From IMG/VR virus record IMGVR_UViG_3300010157_000117, positions 1 to 40,661 of that record: DNA of 40,661 nucleotides. One strand, written 5' to 3'. The notes under the pieces are model-generated. The model saw only the letters and a list, made by a program, of their open reading frames with translations. It did no database searches and was not told the origin of the DNA. This DNA comes from a virus. The number at the start of each line of letters is the position of its first letter. The stretch's first letter is position 1. This document shows, piece after piece, positions 29,501-38,279 of the stretch. The translations under genes were made by a program, and so were the position numbers.

Positions 29501-31963
29501 TCAGAAAAGAAAGGAAGCAAAAAACTTGAAGACGCTGAGTTAAGAGTGGCAAACATTGAAGCGGCTCACGACATTCCTTCTATGGAATCTGAAGTGCAAG
29601 CCGCTAAAGGAACAAAGATTGAAGAAAACATAAATCGGTGGACTCAATTTGTAGTTCCAGAAATGGATAGAATGTTTAATATCCTTGCTGGCGTTGATGA
29701 AAATACTCCAAGGGAAAACAGGGGTAAGTATTTTGGGTCTAGAGTTAACCTTCTTCCAAAGTCTGAAGAAGAGCGCATTTCTTCTTATGGAGACATATCA
29801 AAACCTAGACCAATGGTAGGCGTTTCAAACCACAAAAACCCGACTGTAAAGACAGACCCATTCCGAAAGGTGGCAAAGCTAACTGGTGATTATTCTGAAG
29901 ATCCAACTCTTATGCTTACAAACTCCCTTGCCTCCAGGGTTAATGAAGCAACAAAAATGAGTCTTTATAAAGCCATCGAAGAAAAAGGGGTTGGCTTTAT
30001 TGGCAAGCAGGGAGAGGAAATGCCAGAAACAATTGATGGCAAAAAAACAGCAAGGATTGCAGTTAAGGTTCCAGAGACAGACCCAGAAACAGGAAAGACA
30101 AAAATGGTTGAAAGAAACCTATTTGTTCAAGAGCAACTAAAGCCAGAGCTTATTCGCCTTATTGATGTTGACAGTAGACCAACAATGAATCCTTTCTTTA
30201 AGGCTTTAACTTCTTTGCAGGTCGCCACGGGAGTAGACGCGGTATCTCACCTTACAAACCAGTTTGGTAAAACATATCAAATACTTTCTGATCTATCTGG
30301 AGTTGCAAAAAACTCCATTCCTTTGTATAATTTCTTAAAATCAGGAAAAACTATTGTAGATATTACAAAAGAAGTTACATCAGATTCACCCAAAATTAGA
30401 GAAGAGAAAGCACAACTTGCTAAAATGGGTGTGTTAAGACCACATCATCCAAACGATAGTATTGTTGAAAGGGTGCTGGGAACACATGAACTCCTTTATA
30501 AAACTGACGTTGCAGTTAGGATTTTTGCAAACAGGGCATTTAACCAACTTGTAAAAGAAGGAAAAGCCACAAACAGAATTGATGAAAGAATCAAATATGT
30601 AAGTGATCTTGGAAATTACAATCGTCGAATGATGGGAGAATGGGAGCAACGATTGAGGGATAAAGGGTTTGCCCCGTTTGTTGTTGCTGGTCGTGCCTTT
30701 ATACAAACTGGATTAAAAGCCGCCACTTTCACTCCCGGCTACGAAGCACCAACACTAAAGGGAAAACTTATGGCAAGGGCATCTCTCATGGCTGCATTTG
30801 CAGGAACCAACGCTTTAATTGCTACCGTTAACATGATGACCACAGGAAAGCCTACAGGAAGAGACGGAACTCCACTTGGAGTAATTGACTTTGGGCCAAA
30901 TCTTGACACTAAGGATGGAAAGAGAAGGGGTCTTGATATGTGGAAAATGTCTCTCGTTCGACGTGGGTTAAGGGCTGTGGGAGCTAACGCAGTTATTGAG
31001 GGGGTTAGAAATGGTGCTGATCCTAATGACATTTTCACTCAAGCAACAAATGAAATGGCAACTTCATGGTCGCATCCGTTTATTGGGCCTGGTGTTGGAT
31101 TTGTTGCAATGGTCGGAACAGGAAAAAGAATAGACCTTCGGTCAGGATATGCAGAGCGTTATCAAGTAAGGAAAGTTGGTGGGCCTAAACAACTTGCTGA
31201 AAATCTTCGTGTGGCATTAAAGCAACAGGTTCCTCCATTTTACGAAGCACTAAAACCAGCCATTCAAACAACTATGGAAGAAGGGTTTGGTATACCACGC
31301 CCAGCAGAAGAGCGTATCGAGTCACTAGAAGCTCCCTCTACCACGAGAGGCAAGGTGGCATCATATATTGGAAAAACCCTTTTAAAGGGGATTGTAGAGC
31401 CTGTATCGGGTGCTATTGGAGTTAAGGCAATGGGAACTCCAGCAGAAACGCTTGCTTCGGAACTTGGCACTGGCGTTCAATTTACCCCAGAAGAAGATAA
31501 CCGGTATGCGTACCGAAAGGCTTATCTTGATCTTAAAAAGGAAAATAAAAACCAAGATGCCACAAACATTTTGAGGCAGGGGGTAAAAGACGGATTTATA
31601 AAAGAGGCTGATTTCAAATCTATTGAGCGCAGTCTTAAAAACCCAGAAAAAATTATTGCAAAAGTTGGAATGCTAAAGGATGCAAATTCAGCAACAAGAG
31701 TGTTTAAGGTTGCCAATTCAAATGAACAGGATTTGATATTTGAAGAAGTTTCTAAAAAAATAGAAGGATCAACTACGCTTGATCCAGATCAAAAAGCGAA
31801 CTTAATGAAATCTGTTTTAGAGAGTGCTAAAAAAGGCAGCTTTTTATTCTCTTTTGCATCTAAGTTTCCAAAAGATTCTTTGCAAAAAGTAGCAAATGGG
31901 TTAATAAATAAAGACCTAGTATCTTTAAAAGAAGCCATTTCAGCGGCTAAAAACAAAAAATAA
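26591..31963 (+). CDS. Giant internal virion / ejection-type protein
   Basis: The 1790-residue product begins with a repeated short motif (DIFDEVLSER and DIFDQVLLER, residues 3-30), then a low-complexity Gln/Asn/Gly/Glu segment (about 35-125). A Gly/Ala-rich hydrophobic part (about 205-345) looks membrane-active, followed by a long Pro/Glu/Ala linker (about 440-690) and a mainly helical remainder. Residues about 1200-1430 (GVDAVSHLTNQFGKTYQILS, later LYKTDVAVRIFANRAFNQLV) recall the large-polyvalent-protein associated domain 38. Very large proteins of this type are packaged in the head of short-tailed phages and enter the cell ahead of the DNA. No lytic transglycosylase or polymerase motif was seen. 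Two small frames are nested near its 5' end. Confidence 0.7.
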   Translation: MADIFDEVLSERTNAPKGDIFDQVLLERQKQGGEQNAQNQPKTNSDRNAGREGNQQIQPSNEGGIQANGEPSSLYLGDQRKAPGQITGETNEGLQKNETYGTQAKKEGQGIRGQVPTGNQEEVKPQETGVQSAFSKVRDFGAEALSSIGQGIYGSLSAIARTEPEYIELPSYGTKVKNPRYQESKDLVDFFERQKAGAVDVEALGAKPITGIAKTAADVTGGLLKIPAQIATGPLGMASMIGEAFGSHKDAVYQKAKQQGMSDEDALNKANFEATASTAATLPLYYVGGKVAGVAADKLVSEAAPQLAKAATRFGLNAVANSVASSASRGVTAALAGENIADAMKDVNVPGLIQDIAFAAQSTATHFQEQVTKGNGKEAARDLPDHALEQFAQDPNYADVVAPEVKARAESRMAQEAEKTNLPETAKALKVSSEVDRVTAPEPPRFEESPSKTITLEPIKPEAPPLAPTEAAPSLPKEEAKPPVSVAGETPAVEPTAEVDMVPTPGILPGGKEPPTMAPKAEYEKGVAELQKLRGDEKISLIDYQRVHSDVAQGVDPIEAAQRAENKYQAHKYAGSETSRAVSSGEIPSGPKAADIYEQKYNERLNELKPAKAPAKAQPTKPSEEQVKETSGLPTLERVTPVSETAVKAEEGVAQREGEGEGGQVTPLADGSAKPEAVAIPEGARVAAAAYLAPDGNIYEGPDHLAAMGKAKDAGVISQADIDAKQAPESRNTSDYGFKVTLPDGTSQDTTREIGGQVAKKSNQALVDKFVHGDKAHSNEIRFDNYDENGKQQVPPHLWNDNPAEATKQYFDLNLNSSVKDEGVRAEIRDSLKDPNKPLSPTAMMQFNRLLQNLGLARDDAKALGVMPKGSKETQFVLESAGDYTKWMADAIFKNIKMPYIKAAGLWEKAFEHGGARDSVPHLVEGLTAKVFPDSYKNKVEMNKTGRILMLDDILGGYEAAKQDRDILRASEKKGSKKLEDAELRVANIEAAHDIPSMESEVQAAKGTKIEENINRWTQFVVPEMDRMFNILAGVDENTPRENRGKYFGSRVNLLPKSEEERISSYGDISKPRPMVGVSNHKNPTVKTDPFRKVAKLTGDYSEDPTLMLTNSLASRVNEATKMSLYKAIEEKGVGFIGKQGEEMPETIDGKKTARIAVKVPETDPETGKTKMVERNLFVQEQLKPELIRLIDVDSRPTMNPFFKALTSLQVATGVDAVSHLTNQFGKTYQILSDLSGVAKNSIPLYNFLKSGKTIVDITKEVTSDSPKIREEKAQLAKMGVLRPHHPNDSIVERVLGTHELLYKTDVAVRIFANRAFNQLVKEGKATNRIDERIKYVSDLGNYNRRMMGEWEQRLRDKGFAPFVVAGRAFIQTGLKAATFTPGYEAPTLKGKLMARASLMAAFAGTNALIATVNMMTTGKPTGRDGTPLGVIDFGPNLDTKDGKRRGLDMWKMSLVRRGLRAVGANAVIEGVRNGADPNDIFTQATNEMATSWSHPFIGPGVGFVAMVGTGKRIDLRSGYAERYQVRKVGGPKQLAENLRVALKQQVPPFYEALKPAIQTTMEEGFGIPRPAEERIESLEAPSTTRGKVASYIGKTLLKGIVEPVSGAIGVKAMGTPAETLASELGTGVQFTPEEDNRYAYRKAYLDLKKENKNQDATNILRQGVKDGFIKEADFKSIERSLKNPEKIIAKVGMLKDANSATRVFKVANSNEQDLIFEEVSKKIEGSTTLDPDQKANLMKSVLESAKKGSFLFSFASKFPKDSLQKVANGLINKDLVSLKEAISAAKNKK
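26697..26849 (+). CDS. Nested small basic protein in the +1 frame
   Basis: A 50-residue frame inside the giant virion gene. A full 10-base AAGGAGGTGA (26682-26691), complementary to the 3' end of 16S rRNA, precedes its ATG by 5 bases, better than at almost any accepted gene here. The product is Lys/Asn/Pro-rich (MHKISQKPTRIAMRDEKATN ... MKAGYKPMVNPVPC) with one Cys. The host frame over the same bases is low-complexity Gln/Asn/Gly, as expected where two frames share sequence. It could also be a chance frame. Confidence 0.45.
   Translation: MHKISQKPTRIAMRDEKATNKSNLPMKAGYKPMVNPVPCTSATNGKPLGK
26862..26960 (+). CDS. Second nested Lys-rich peptide in the +1 frame
   Basis: Thirteen bases after the first nested frame and in the same phase, an AGGAG (26851-26855) with 6-base spacing precedes an ATG opening 32 codons. 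The product is extremely basic (MKDYKKMKPMEPKPKKKGKG, then YEAKSLRGTKRK), a type seen among small phage virion and DNA-binding peptides. Two successive, ribosome-site-led frames in the same alternate phase make chance less likely. Confidence 0.45.
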   Translation: MKDYKKMKPMEPKPKKKGKGYEAKSLRGTKRK

Positions 31964-31964
31964 C

Positions 31965-34076
31965 ATGGCAACATCCAAACAACCAAGACTTCCCAACCCT
32001 CCTTTAGAGTGGGGCATCCCGCAATACCCTACTCCGAATGTCCCAGACTTCTACACGAAGCAAGGTCATATCATCCTTGTTGAGAAGGTTAGCACAGAGA
32101 AAGGCCCATACAACCCACAGCCGCTAGATGGCTCTGTCACATACAGCAAGAGAGACGCTAACAAGTGGCCCTCTACTCTATATCTAGTCTACCAGAAGCC
32201 AGACGAGACTGGTCAGTTTGTTTACAACTACTACGCAAATGATCGCACCCTGGCGAGTCAAGACCCTTGGAATTATGGGGTCAGCTATAGCACAGAGAAT
32301 CCAGACTTTCCGATCTATACTCGTACATACATCACTCCTCGTAATCAGTACGCTACAGTAGCTCTCGGTTCAGTTGATCCCGTCTTTGGCGGGACGGCTA
32401 TCATGGCCAAACAACAGATGTCGGAGCTTGGAGAAGATAACCCTCTTCGTTCTCGCTATGTTCAAGTCCAGCGGGTGTATGAGAGCATCCCCAGCGCAGT
32501 TCTTTCTGGAAAGAAGCTGGATGATCGCGGAGATATTGAAACCATCACCACTCAAGTTGTTGTTGCTGGCACTGCACCAACGGCTGATGGCCTTCTCGTC
32601 ACGAGGACTGCCGTAGAGCCTGTTGATTCAGTTAAGAGTACCAAGACCTATGGGTCTGTTGCGAGCTACGCCACGCTCACTACAAAGGCAAAAAAGGCTG
32701 GACTACTTGGAACCATATCAACAACTGATGATATTGTTGCTCCATCGACTAACCCAGATGAGTTAAGCACCACTATCCTTGATTCGTCTGTAGAGGCAAT
32801 TACCGCTACCAAAAGCAGAAAAAAGACAACTACATCTAGCGGCCCCACAGAGCTAGATAGCAACGAAAAGAAAGGCGGGTTGTTAGGAGCAACAACAATA
32901 GCGCAATCTATTGTGGCATATGGATCAGCACCAGATTCACCCTCACTTACTGTCGGGCCATCTCCAAATTTTGAAACAACCGCAGTTATTTCTTCTTCTG
33001 TTGAAGCAATTGATGCGTATAAGAGCAAGAAGACAACTGTGACTGCTGCGGGGCCATTTAGCCTGACCAGCCCATCAAAGAAAGCTGGGTTGCTTGGCGA
33101 GGTTTCTGTTGTTGAGTCTATAGTTGCATTTAACGCAAACCCAGATGCACTTTCAACAACTGTTATTTCTTCTGAAGTTACTGCTATTGATTCAGCAAAA
33201 TCAAAGAAAACAACTGCAACGGCAAGTGGGCCAACAGAACTTCACGGAAAGAGTATGCAGGAGTTTGGTATTGCATCAGCCTCGGAGTCTATTGTTTCGG
33301 ATGGAGCCACTATCTCGCCCACATTCAACACGCTTAAGTTAGATGTTACTCCAATTGACTCAGCCAAGTCAAAGAAATCTGAGGTCGTTTACGATTCTAC
33401 TGAAATTCTGGATGGCTATCAATACGATCCAGATTTGAATCTTATTGTTCATACAACTAAAGAGATTATTGAAGAAGGTACAGAAGCTCTGAGTTTAACT
33501 AATGGACTGCTTGCATATCGAGATGAGCCTATTAATGCTTGGCAATCTATTCGCATTCAATCTAAAATTTCATCACTCCCTGCTGCTCGAACCGAATACA
33601 AGACTGGTGCTTACGCATCTCCTAACCTTCTTACTGGGTTTACTGTGCTAACAAACCAGATGCCAAACTGGGACATCAACATAAGCGTGACTCCTGTAAT
33701 GAGAGCCAAGAGAAGTTACCAGACCGTGTTTAAGCACATTACAAGCTATGAATACAGTCAACCGATACTATCGGATTATACTTTATTTGATCCTATAGCC
33801 ATCAATGTATATTTTGATGGATATTTCTTTAAGGTAAACGTTCCAGAGGCTCTTACTGACCCTGATTTGTCTATTTCATTTACAACTGCCAGCAATGATC
33901 CTATCCACGGTTACATCAACGAAACATACCATGTTCCTGTATCTACCACTACGGCTTCAGCTGGATTACATAGTTACTCAAGTAAAATTGGATCATACCA
34001 GTTAATTGCATACGAAATTGATTACTGGAAAGCAAACATATGGCGTGTTACTGAGCAATGGGTATTGTTAAAGTAA
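31965..34076 (+). CDS. Repeat-containing tail or fibre-type virion protein
   Basis: The 703-residue product has an N-terminal domain (1-205) rich in Tyr and Pro (ITPRNQYATVALGSVDPVFG), then at least four tandem units of 56-70 residues beginning V-x-x-I/V-D/T-x-x-K-S-x-K-K-T. They contain GPxxL...KKAGLLG and SIVA (starts near 32613, 32790, 33000, 33177, partial at 33345). A beta-rich C-terminal part of about 220 residues follows. Stalk-like repeats between a particle-binding N-terminus and a distal domain are usual for tail fibre or decoration proteins. It follows the giant virion gene by one base. No enzymatic motif. Confidence 0.6.
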   Translation: MATSKQPRLPNPPLEWGIPQYPTPNVPDFYTKQGHIILVEKVSTEKGPYNPQPLDGSVTYSKRDANKWPSTLYLVYQKPDETGQFVYNYYANDRTLASQDPWNYGVSYSTENPDFPIYTRTYITPRNQYATVALGSVDPVFGGTAIMAKQQMSELGEDNPLRSRYVQVQRVYESIPSAVLSGKKLDDRGDIETITTQVVVAGTAPTADGLLVTRTAVEPVDSVKSTKTYGSVASYATLTTKAKKAGLLGTISTTDDIVAPSTNPDELSTTILDSSVEAITATKSRKKTTTSSGPTELDSNEKKGGLLGATTIAQSIVAYGSAPDSPSLTVGPSPNFETTAVISSSVEAIDAYKSKKTTVTAAGPFSLTSPSKKAGLLGEVSVVESIVAFNANPDALSTTVISSEVTAIDSAKSKKTTATASGPTELHGKSMQEFGIASASESIVSDGATISPTFNTLKLDVTPIDSAKSKKSEVVYDSTEILDGYQYDPDLNLIVHTTKEIIEEGTEALSLTNGLLAYRDEPINAWQSIRIQSKISSLPAARTEYKTGAYASPNLLTGFTVLTNQMPNWDINISVTPVMRAKRSYQTVFKHITSYEYSQPILSDYTLFDPIAINVYFDGYFFKVNVPEALTDPDLSISFTTASNDPIHGYINETYHVPVSTTTASAGLHSYSSKIGSYQLIAYEIDYWKANIWRVTEQWVLLK

Positions 34077-34077
34077 T

Positions 34078-34653
34078 ATGGATGCAAAAGATATAAAAGC
34101 AGAGTTCGCAGGGTTTGGGCCTATTCCAAGCTCTAAAACAACTTTTGCTCAAGGGATTGGCATGGGGGGTTCATTTGCTCCTATTTGGACAAACGATCCA
34201 CAGCTTCCTGCAAGGAGACAGTCATCAGCTTCCACTGCAACAAGAATACCTTGGCAGGTAACACTGACAACCTCTGGAGGAAATTATATCGGATCTGTTT
34301 CGCCAGGATCTGTTGCAGGAATTATACCATCTAATATATTCACCACATTCACTGTTGATGAATCATTGAAATATTGGATTTGCACGGTCACTACTAATGG
34401 CAAGAAGATTACCTCTGCCGTTATATCTACATCGTCCACACCTCCAGCAACTCAAACTCTAATACCATCTTCTCTACCAACAACTGCTATTTTTACATTC
34501 TGCATGACTAAGGATGGAGTGGTTTATAGAACTATTAACTCTGTAGGAAATCCAATTGTTGAGTTCAATCAAGTTATTGTTACTGACAAGGCAGCAGCTC
34601 CAATGCCGGGCATTCCGGGCGTTGACAGGTGGTATCAAATTCTATTTTCATAA
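34078..34653 (+). CDS. Small beta-rich virion-type protein
   Basis: A 191-residue Thr/Ser/Pro-rich protein with many predicted strands (PWQVTLTTSGGNYIGSVSPG, FTVDESLKYWICTVTTNGKK). It is one base after the repeat-containing protein and two bases before the Ser/Thr-rich protein, so it is cotranslated with tail genes. A fibre component or chaperone is plausible; no family recognised. Confidence 0.55.
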   Translation: MDAKDIKAEFAGFGPIPSSKTTFAQGIGMGGSFAPIWTNDPQLPARRQSSASTATRIPWQVTLTTSGGNYIGSVSPGSVAGIIPSNIFTTFTVDESLKYWICTVTTNGKKITSAVISTSSTPPATQTLIPSSLPTTAIFTFCMTKDGVVYRTINSVGNPIVEFNQVIVTDKAAAPMPGIPGVDRWYQILFS

Positions 34654-34655
34654 TT

Positions 34656-36245
34656 ATGATTTTGACTTTTGAGGGCAGTGTTTATTCTCAGTTTTATTCT
34701 AACGAATCAAGTTATCAAAATAGTTCTAGCGTTATATATTATACGCCTCGAGATGACCGGACTGTTTCTGATATCTATTATAAATATGCTTATTATGATA
34801 ATTCTGGAGGCTTTTATTCTACCGCTTTTTCACACTATGAAACATACATATATTCCGACTATACCGCCGACACTACTACCTTCATAACAATTATTTCTTC
34901 AACTGTTTATTCAGAATCAAGAATTTATAATGCAACTGAGCTGGTTGTTGGCGATTACGGATATACAACAGAAACAGTAATTGATGTTATTAGTATTGTA
35001 TCAACTTATACAGATACAATAATATATGTTCCAACTGTAATTAATAATTATTCAGAATACACAACAATTAACACAACAACTTTAATTGGAAGCCAATTAA
35101 GCACCACCTCTTCTACGCTTACGGTTGAACTTAGCACTTATTCATTTACATGGTCTCATGCAGGGGTTGTAAAAAATACATATGTTTATGCGTCTGAAGG
35201 GTTTTACATTGCATCAAATTCAAGTCATTCGGCAATATTTCAATCACCAACAACAACTTATACAAGCTATGAACTTTTTCCTATAACAACTTCTTACACA
35301 AGAAGCGTTATAGATTTAAGCAGAAAATTTAGTGAAACTTCTTTATATACCGAAACTGTATTTGGAATTTCTTATGAAGGAGATACCCCCTACACAACTT
35401 GCAGTCTTGTAAGTGTTGTAGATTCATTTCCGCAAACCACAGATGGAACATATTCAGTGTATTCAAGGCATTTAAGCACTACATTAATAACAACGCAAAC
35501 AGTAACGGATTTTATTTCAAATCGCGGGGTTGAATTTAGTTATGTAATTGGCGCAACTTCTACTGGAACTTTTGGTCGTGGAGACGACACTAGTTCAGGT
35601 TCATCCGGAGAAACATATATGCCTGGAGATACTGTAAAAACAATCCTTGATAATGCGCCATTACTAAGTGGTGGCATTTTAGTTTCTTCTTATGTCGGAT
35701 CTGGAATAGACATTCCCTCTGCTGGGTGGTCTTATTCAGACAGAACATCAATACCTGCTTGGTTTAGCGGAGGTGCTGAAATTTCACTTGATGGCCATCT
35801 ATTTGATTATATTAGCACAAGTATTATTGTTCCCTCAATAGGAACTCGTTATGCAGAGAAAGCAGACAGCAGTTTTACAGTTAGTATTGATAGTCTGTTT
35901 AACTGCTCATCTACTTGGAGATACCCGGTTGGAACAAGCACACAAACATCTTCGGCAACAATGAAGTTGGAAGCTCAGGGAGCAAACCAGTTGTTAATTG
36001 ATACTGCAAGTAATATTTTGGGTGGCTACCCAGAAATTAATCATGCCTACACATTTGTAAGGGGGCTTGGTGCTTTTGCTGTAACAAACGGGGATGCGTA
36101 TGGATTCACAACAACTACTCAGTCTTTTACAAACACGGACGCAACATCTTTTTCTTCAACCATGAACAATACCATCACAGAAATAAGTCAATACCCTCTT
36201 ATTTTAGGCTTGTCAGTCTTGCCTGTAATGACATACGATTTCTAA
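34656..36245 (+). CDS. Ser/Thr/Tyr-rich probable tail fibre protein
   Basis: A 529-residue protein of extreme composition: runs such as TADTTTFITIISSTVYSESR and TTINTTTLIGSQLSTTSSTL, with very few charged residues in the first 330, then a Gly-rich linker (RGDDTSSGSSGETYMPGD) and a more ordinary C-terminal domain. It is AT-rich compared with the capsid or portal genes. Beta-structured fibre shafts and heavily glycosylated surface proteins both look like this. The next gene, a glycosyltransferase-like protein, starts at the base after its stop. The ATG at 34656 is preferred over an upstream in-frame start inside the previous gene. Confidence 0.55.
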   Translation: MILTFEGSVYSQFYSNESSYQNSSSVIYYTPRDDRTVSDIYYKYAYYDNSGGFYSTAFSHYETYIYSDYTADTTTFITIISSTVYSESRIYNATELVVGDYGYTTETVIDVISIVSTYTDTIIYVPTVINNYSEYTTINTTTLIGSQLSTTSSTLTVELSTYSFTWSHAGVVKNTYVYASEGFYIASNSSHSAIFQSPTTTYTSYELFPITTSYTRSVIDLSRKFSETSLYTETVFGISYEGDTPYTTCSLVSVVDSFPQTTDGTYSVYSRHLSTTLITTQTVTDFISNRGVEFSYVIGATSTGTFGRGDDTSSGSSGETYMPGDTVKTILDNAPLLSGGILVSSYVGSGIDIPSAGWSYSDRTSIPAWFSGGAEISLDGHLFDYISTSIIVPSIGTRYAEKADSSFTVSIDSLFNCSSTWRYPVGTSTQTSSATMKLEAQGANQLLIDTASNILGGYPEINHAYTFVRGLGAFAVTNGDAYGFTTTTQSFTNTDATSFSSTMNNTITEISQYPLILGLSVLPVMTYDF

Positions 36246-37247
36246 ATGCTATCAATTGTAACGGCGGCGACCAAGAACTATCTACACGCTTGGCTACAAT
36301 GCACTAGAGCCATATCAATAGCTGCATCCCATCATTCAGATGCTCATTTTATTTTTTGTACAGACGAGAGCAAGGATGCGGAAGCAGCGGCTGAAATTGC
36401 CAAAAGAGAACTTCCAGAAGGGTGGAAGGTTTCTGTGTTAAAATTTCCGTTCAAGGATGATGAAAAAAATTACAAGGAAGAGGCGCAGCTTAGAATAGCA
36501 TCACTTCAAGGTGCTGGATTTGCATTAGCAAGAAGATTAAAATCTGATATGTGCCTTTCTGTGGAAAGCGACACAATTATTCCTTCTGACGCTTTGAGAA
36601 TGCTTGAGTGGACTCTCCAAATGCCAGACGCAATAGGAGATCCGTACTATCACATAGCAGCAGCAACATACCCTAACGGTCTTTTTCTTGGTGGATTTGG
36701 ATCACCTCAACATCCAATAGCGGAGGATTTTCTTCCGTCTGAAAGAAAACTTCCATCTAAGTTAAAATTGTGCTTGGATAAATGTGAGGATCGCTTAAAA
36801 AACCCAAAGACCCAAAATGAAAAAGAGGTAAAAAGATTTGCAAGGCTCCGGGATCGAGTAAAGAAATGCCCCCCTCTCGGAAATGTTTTTGAAATGAATA
36901 GTAAGGGATACAGAAGAAGGGGATGGATGGATCAGGCTTATCCCGGCATTGGAAAAGGTTCTATTGTGCCTTCTGATTGGTGTGGGCTTGGATGCACATT
37001 ACTTTCAAAAAAAGCGTTGGCCCTGTCAGACTTTAATGGATACGAAGGAAAGGGTACTCAGGATCTTTTTTTATGCTGGCACAGATGGTATCCCAACAAC
37101 ATACGCATAGCTTGCGTCCCTCATGTTGTATGCGATCACATCAAAAAAGAGAACGGAAAAATTATCCATTATCAATCATATCACGAGTTAGAAGGAGAAT
37201 GCAGGGGGCATTTAAGAGTTAGAAAAAAAGATTTTGTTTCAATATAA
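36246..37247 (+). CDS. Glycosyltransferase-like protein
   Basis: The 333-residue product begins with a GT-A-like strand-helix (MLSIVTAATKNYLHAWLQCT), has SVESDTIIPSDAL (about 105-117), where E-S-D takes the place of a DxD metal motif, and a C-terminal substrate region with DWCGLGCTLLSKKAL and GTQDLFLCWH. That order (nucleotide-sugar site, then a G-x-D/E-like acceptor region) is typical of inverting GT-A enzymes. Glycosylation of the adjacent Ser/Thr-rich virion protein is an attractive but untested role. Confidence 0.6.
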   Translation: MLSIVTAATKNYLHAWLQCTRAISIAASHHSDAHFIFCTDESKDAEAAAEIAKRELPEGWKVSVLKFPFKDDEKNYKEEAQLRIASLQGAGFALARRLKSDMCLSVESDTIIPSDALRMLEWTLQMPDAIGDPYYHIAAATYPNGLFLGGFGSPQHPIAEDFLPSERKLPSKLKLCLDKCEDRLKNPKTQNEKEVKRFARLRDRVKKCPPLGNVFEMNSKGYRRRGWMDQAYPGIGKGSIVPSDWCGLGCTLLSKKALALSDFNGYEGKGTQDLFLCWHRWYPNNIRIACVPHVVCDHIKKENGKIIHYQSYHELEGECRGHLRVRKKDFVSI

Positions 37248-37248
37248 A

Positions 37249-37277
37249 TTGACAACACCGTTTGATTAAGGTAATCA
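37249..37277 (+). promoter_or_regulatory. Promoter-like motif TTGACA-N17-TAATCA
   Basis: ttgaca at 37249-37254, 17 bases, taatca at 37272-37277, 12 bases before the ATG at 37290. It shares both hexamers and spacing with the motif at 23904. Confidence 0.4.
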
Positions 37278-37289
37278 AGACAGATTGAA

Positions 37290-38279
37290 ATGATTGTAGC
37301 AATTTCCTATTACAATGGTGATGTGGCCCAGATGAGGCGTTGGGCAAGCCATGTGGCTAAACTAGGCTCCTATAAAGCCCACAAACTGATCCTAGCTCCA
37401 GTAAGGGGCGTGAGTACCCATGGTATTAAAGACGAGCTACAGGGCGTATTTGGAGAGGTGGTAATAGAAAGCTGCACTCATGTGCAAACTGGTTGGCCTA
37501 TCTCCTGCAACATGGCATTTGAGCAAGTAGCTAGACTGTGCGCTGATAAACTCAAGGAGCCTTTCCTTTGGATGGAACCAGATGCTGTTCCCCTAGTCCC
37601 GAACTGGATTGACAAGATAGCGGAGGCGTATGCTGTCTGTGGTCAACCATTCATGGGCGACTTTGTTGGAATCAATGGCATTATGCCAAATGGCGTGGAT
37701 CATATGAGTGGAGTTGCAGTATACCATTGGGATCTTCACCGACTAGCTCCTTCAATTTTTAACAATGAGCGCACTGCTTGGGACATTGCTTCAGCCGGGA
37801 ATGTGGTTCCCTGGATGGCTCGCACAGACTTAATTCAACACGATTGGGTTCCTACTGCACAATGGCGCAGGGATAAAGTAACTAAGGAGTGTGTAAATCC
37901 ACTTGCTGTGGTTTATCATCCTGATAAGATGGGAGTGTTATTTAACGATGGGTTTTTTCCAAATGGTGTGCAGGGAGATCCTGCAACGGGTGATGTTCAA
38001 CAACCTCATGAAACAAAGGATAAGCCAGCTACTAGCACAGCACTTCAAGAAATAAGGGCTTTTCTAGCAACGCAAACCCCCGGCGAGGAGGTTGACTCAT
38101 TACTTGACGCAATTATCACTCATGCAAAAAACCACCCCAAGCTCAAAAAGAAAATTAAAGACCGACTTGCCAAAGAAGGATTTATTGCCAAAGCTAAAAA
38201 AGCCAAGCCAGTCAAGCGTGTTGGAAAACAAGTTTCGCTTCCTGTGGATGACGACGACGAGTTCGATAGAGCTTATTGA
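37290..38279 (+). CDS. Glycosyltransferase-like protein with Lys-rich tail
   Basis: A 329-residue protein. The start MIVAISYYNGDVAQMRRW and FLWMEPDAVPLVPNWIDKIA (about 92-111) resemble GT-A-like proteins in which E-P-D replaces DxD. Residues 140-215 (GVAVYHWDLHRLAP, WDIASAG, PLAVVYHPDK) fit the acceptor half. The last 90 residues are separate: a helical part and a Lys-rich stretch (KKIKDRLAKEGFIAKAKKAK) ending DDDDEFDRAY. This tail may anchor or target the protein. It has its own promoter-like motif and overlaps the nuclease gene by 32 bases. Confidence 0.55.
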   Translation: MIVAISYYNGDVAQMRRWASHVAKLGSYKAHKLILAPVRGVSTHGIKDELQGVFGEVVIESCTHVQTGWPISCNMAFEQVARLCADKLKEPFLWMEPDAVPLVPNWIDKIAEAYAVCGQPFMGDFVGINGIMPNGVDHMSGVAVYHWDLHRLAPSIFNNERTAWDIASAGNVVPWMARTDLIQHDWVPTAQWRRDKVTKECVNPLAVVYHPDKMGVLFNDGFFPNGVQGDPATGDVQQPHETKDKPATSTALQEIRAFLATQTPGEEVDSLLDAIITHAKNHPKLKKKIKDRLAKEGFIAKAKKAKPVKRVGKQVSLPVDDDDEFDRAY

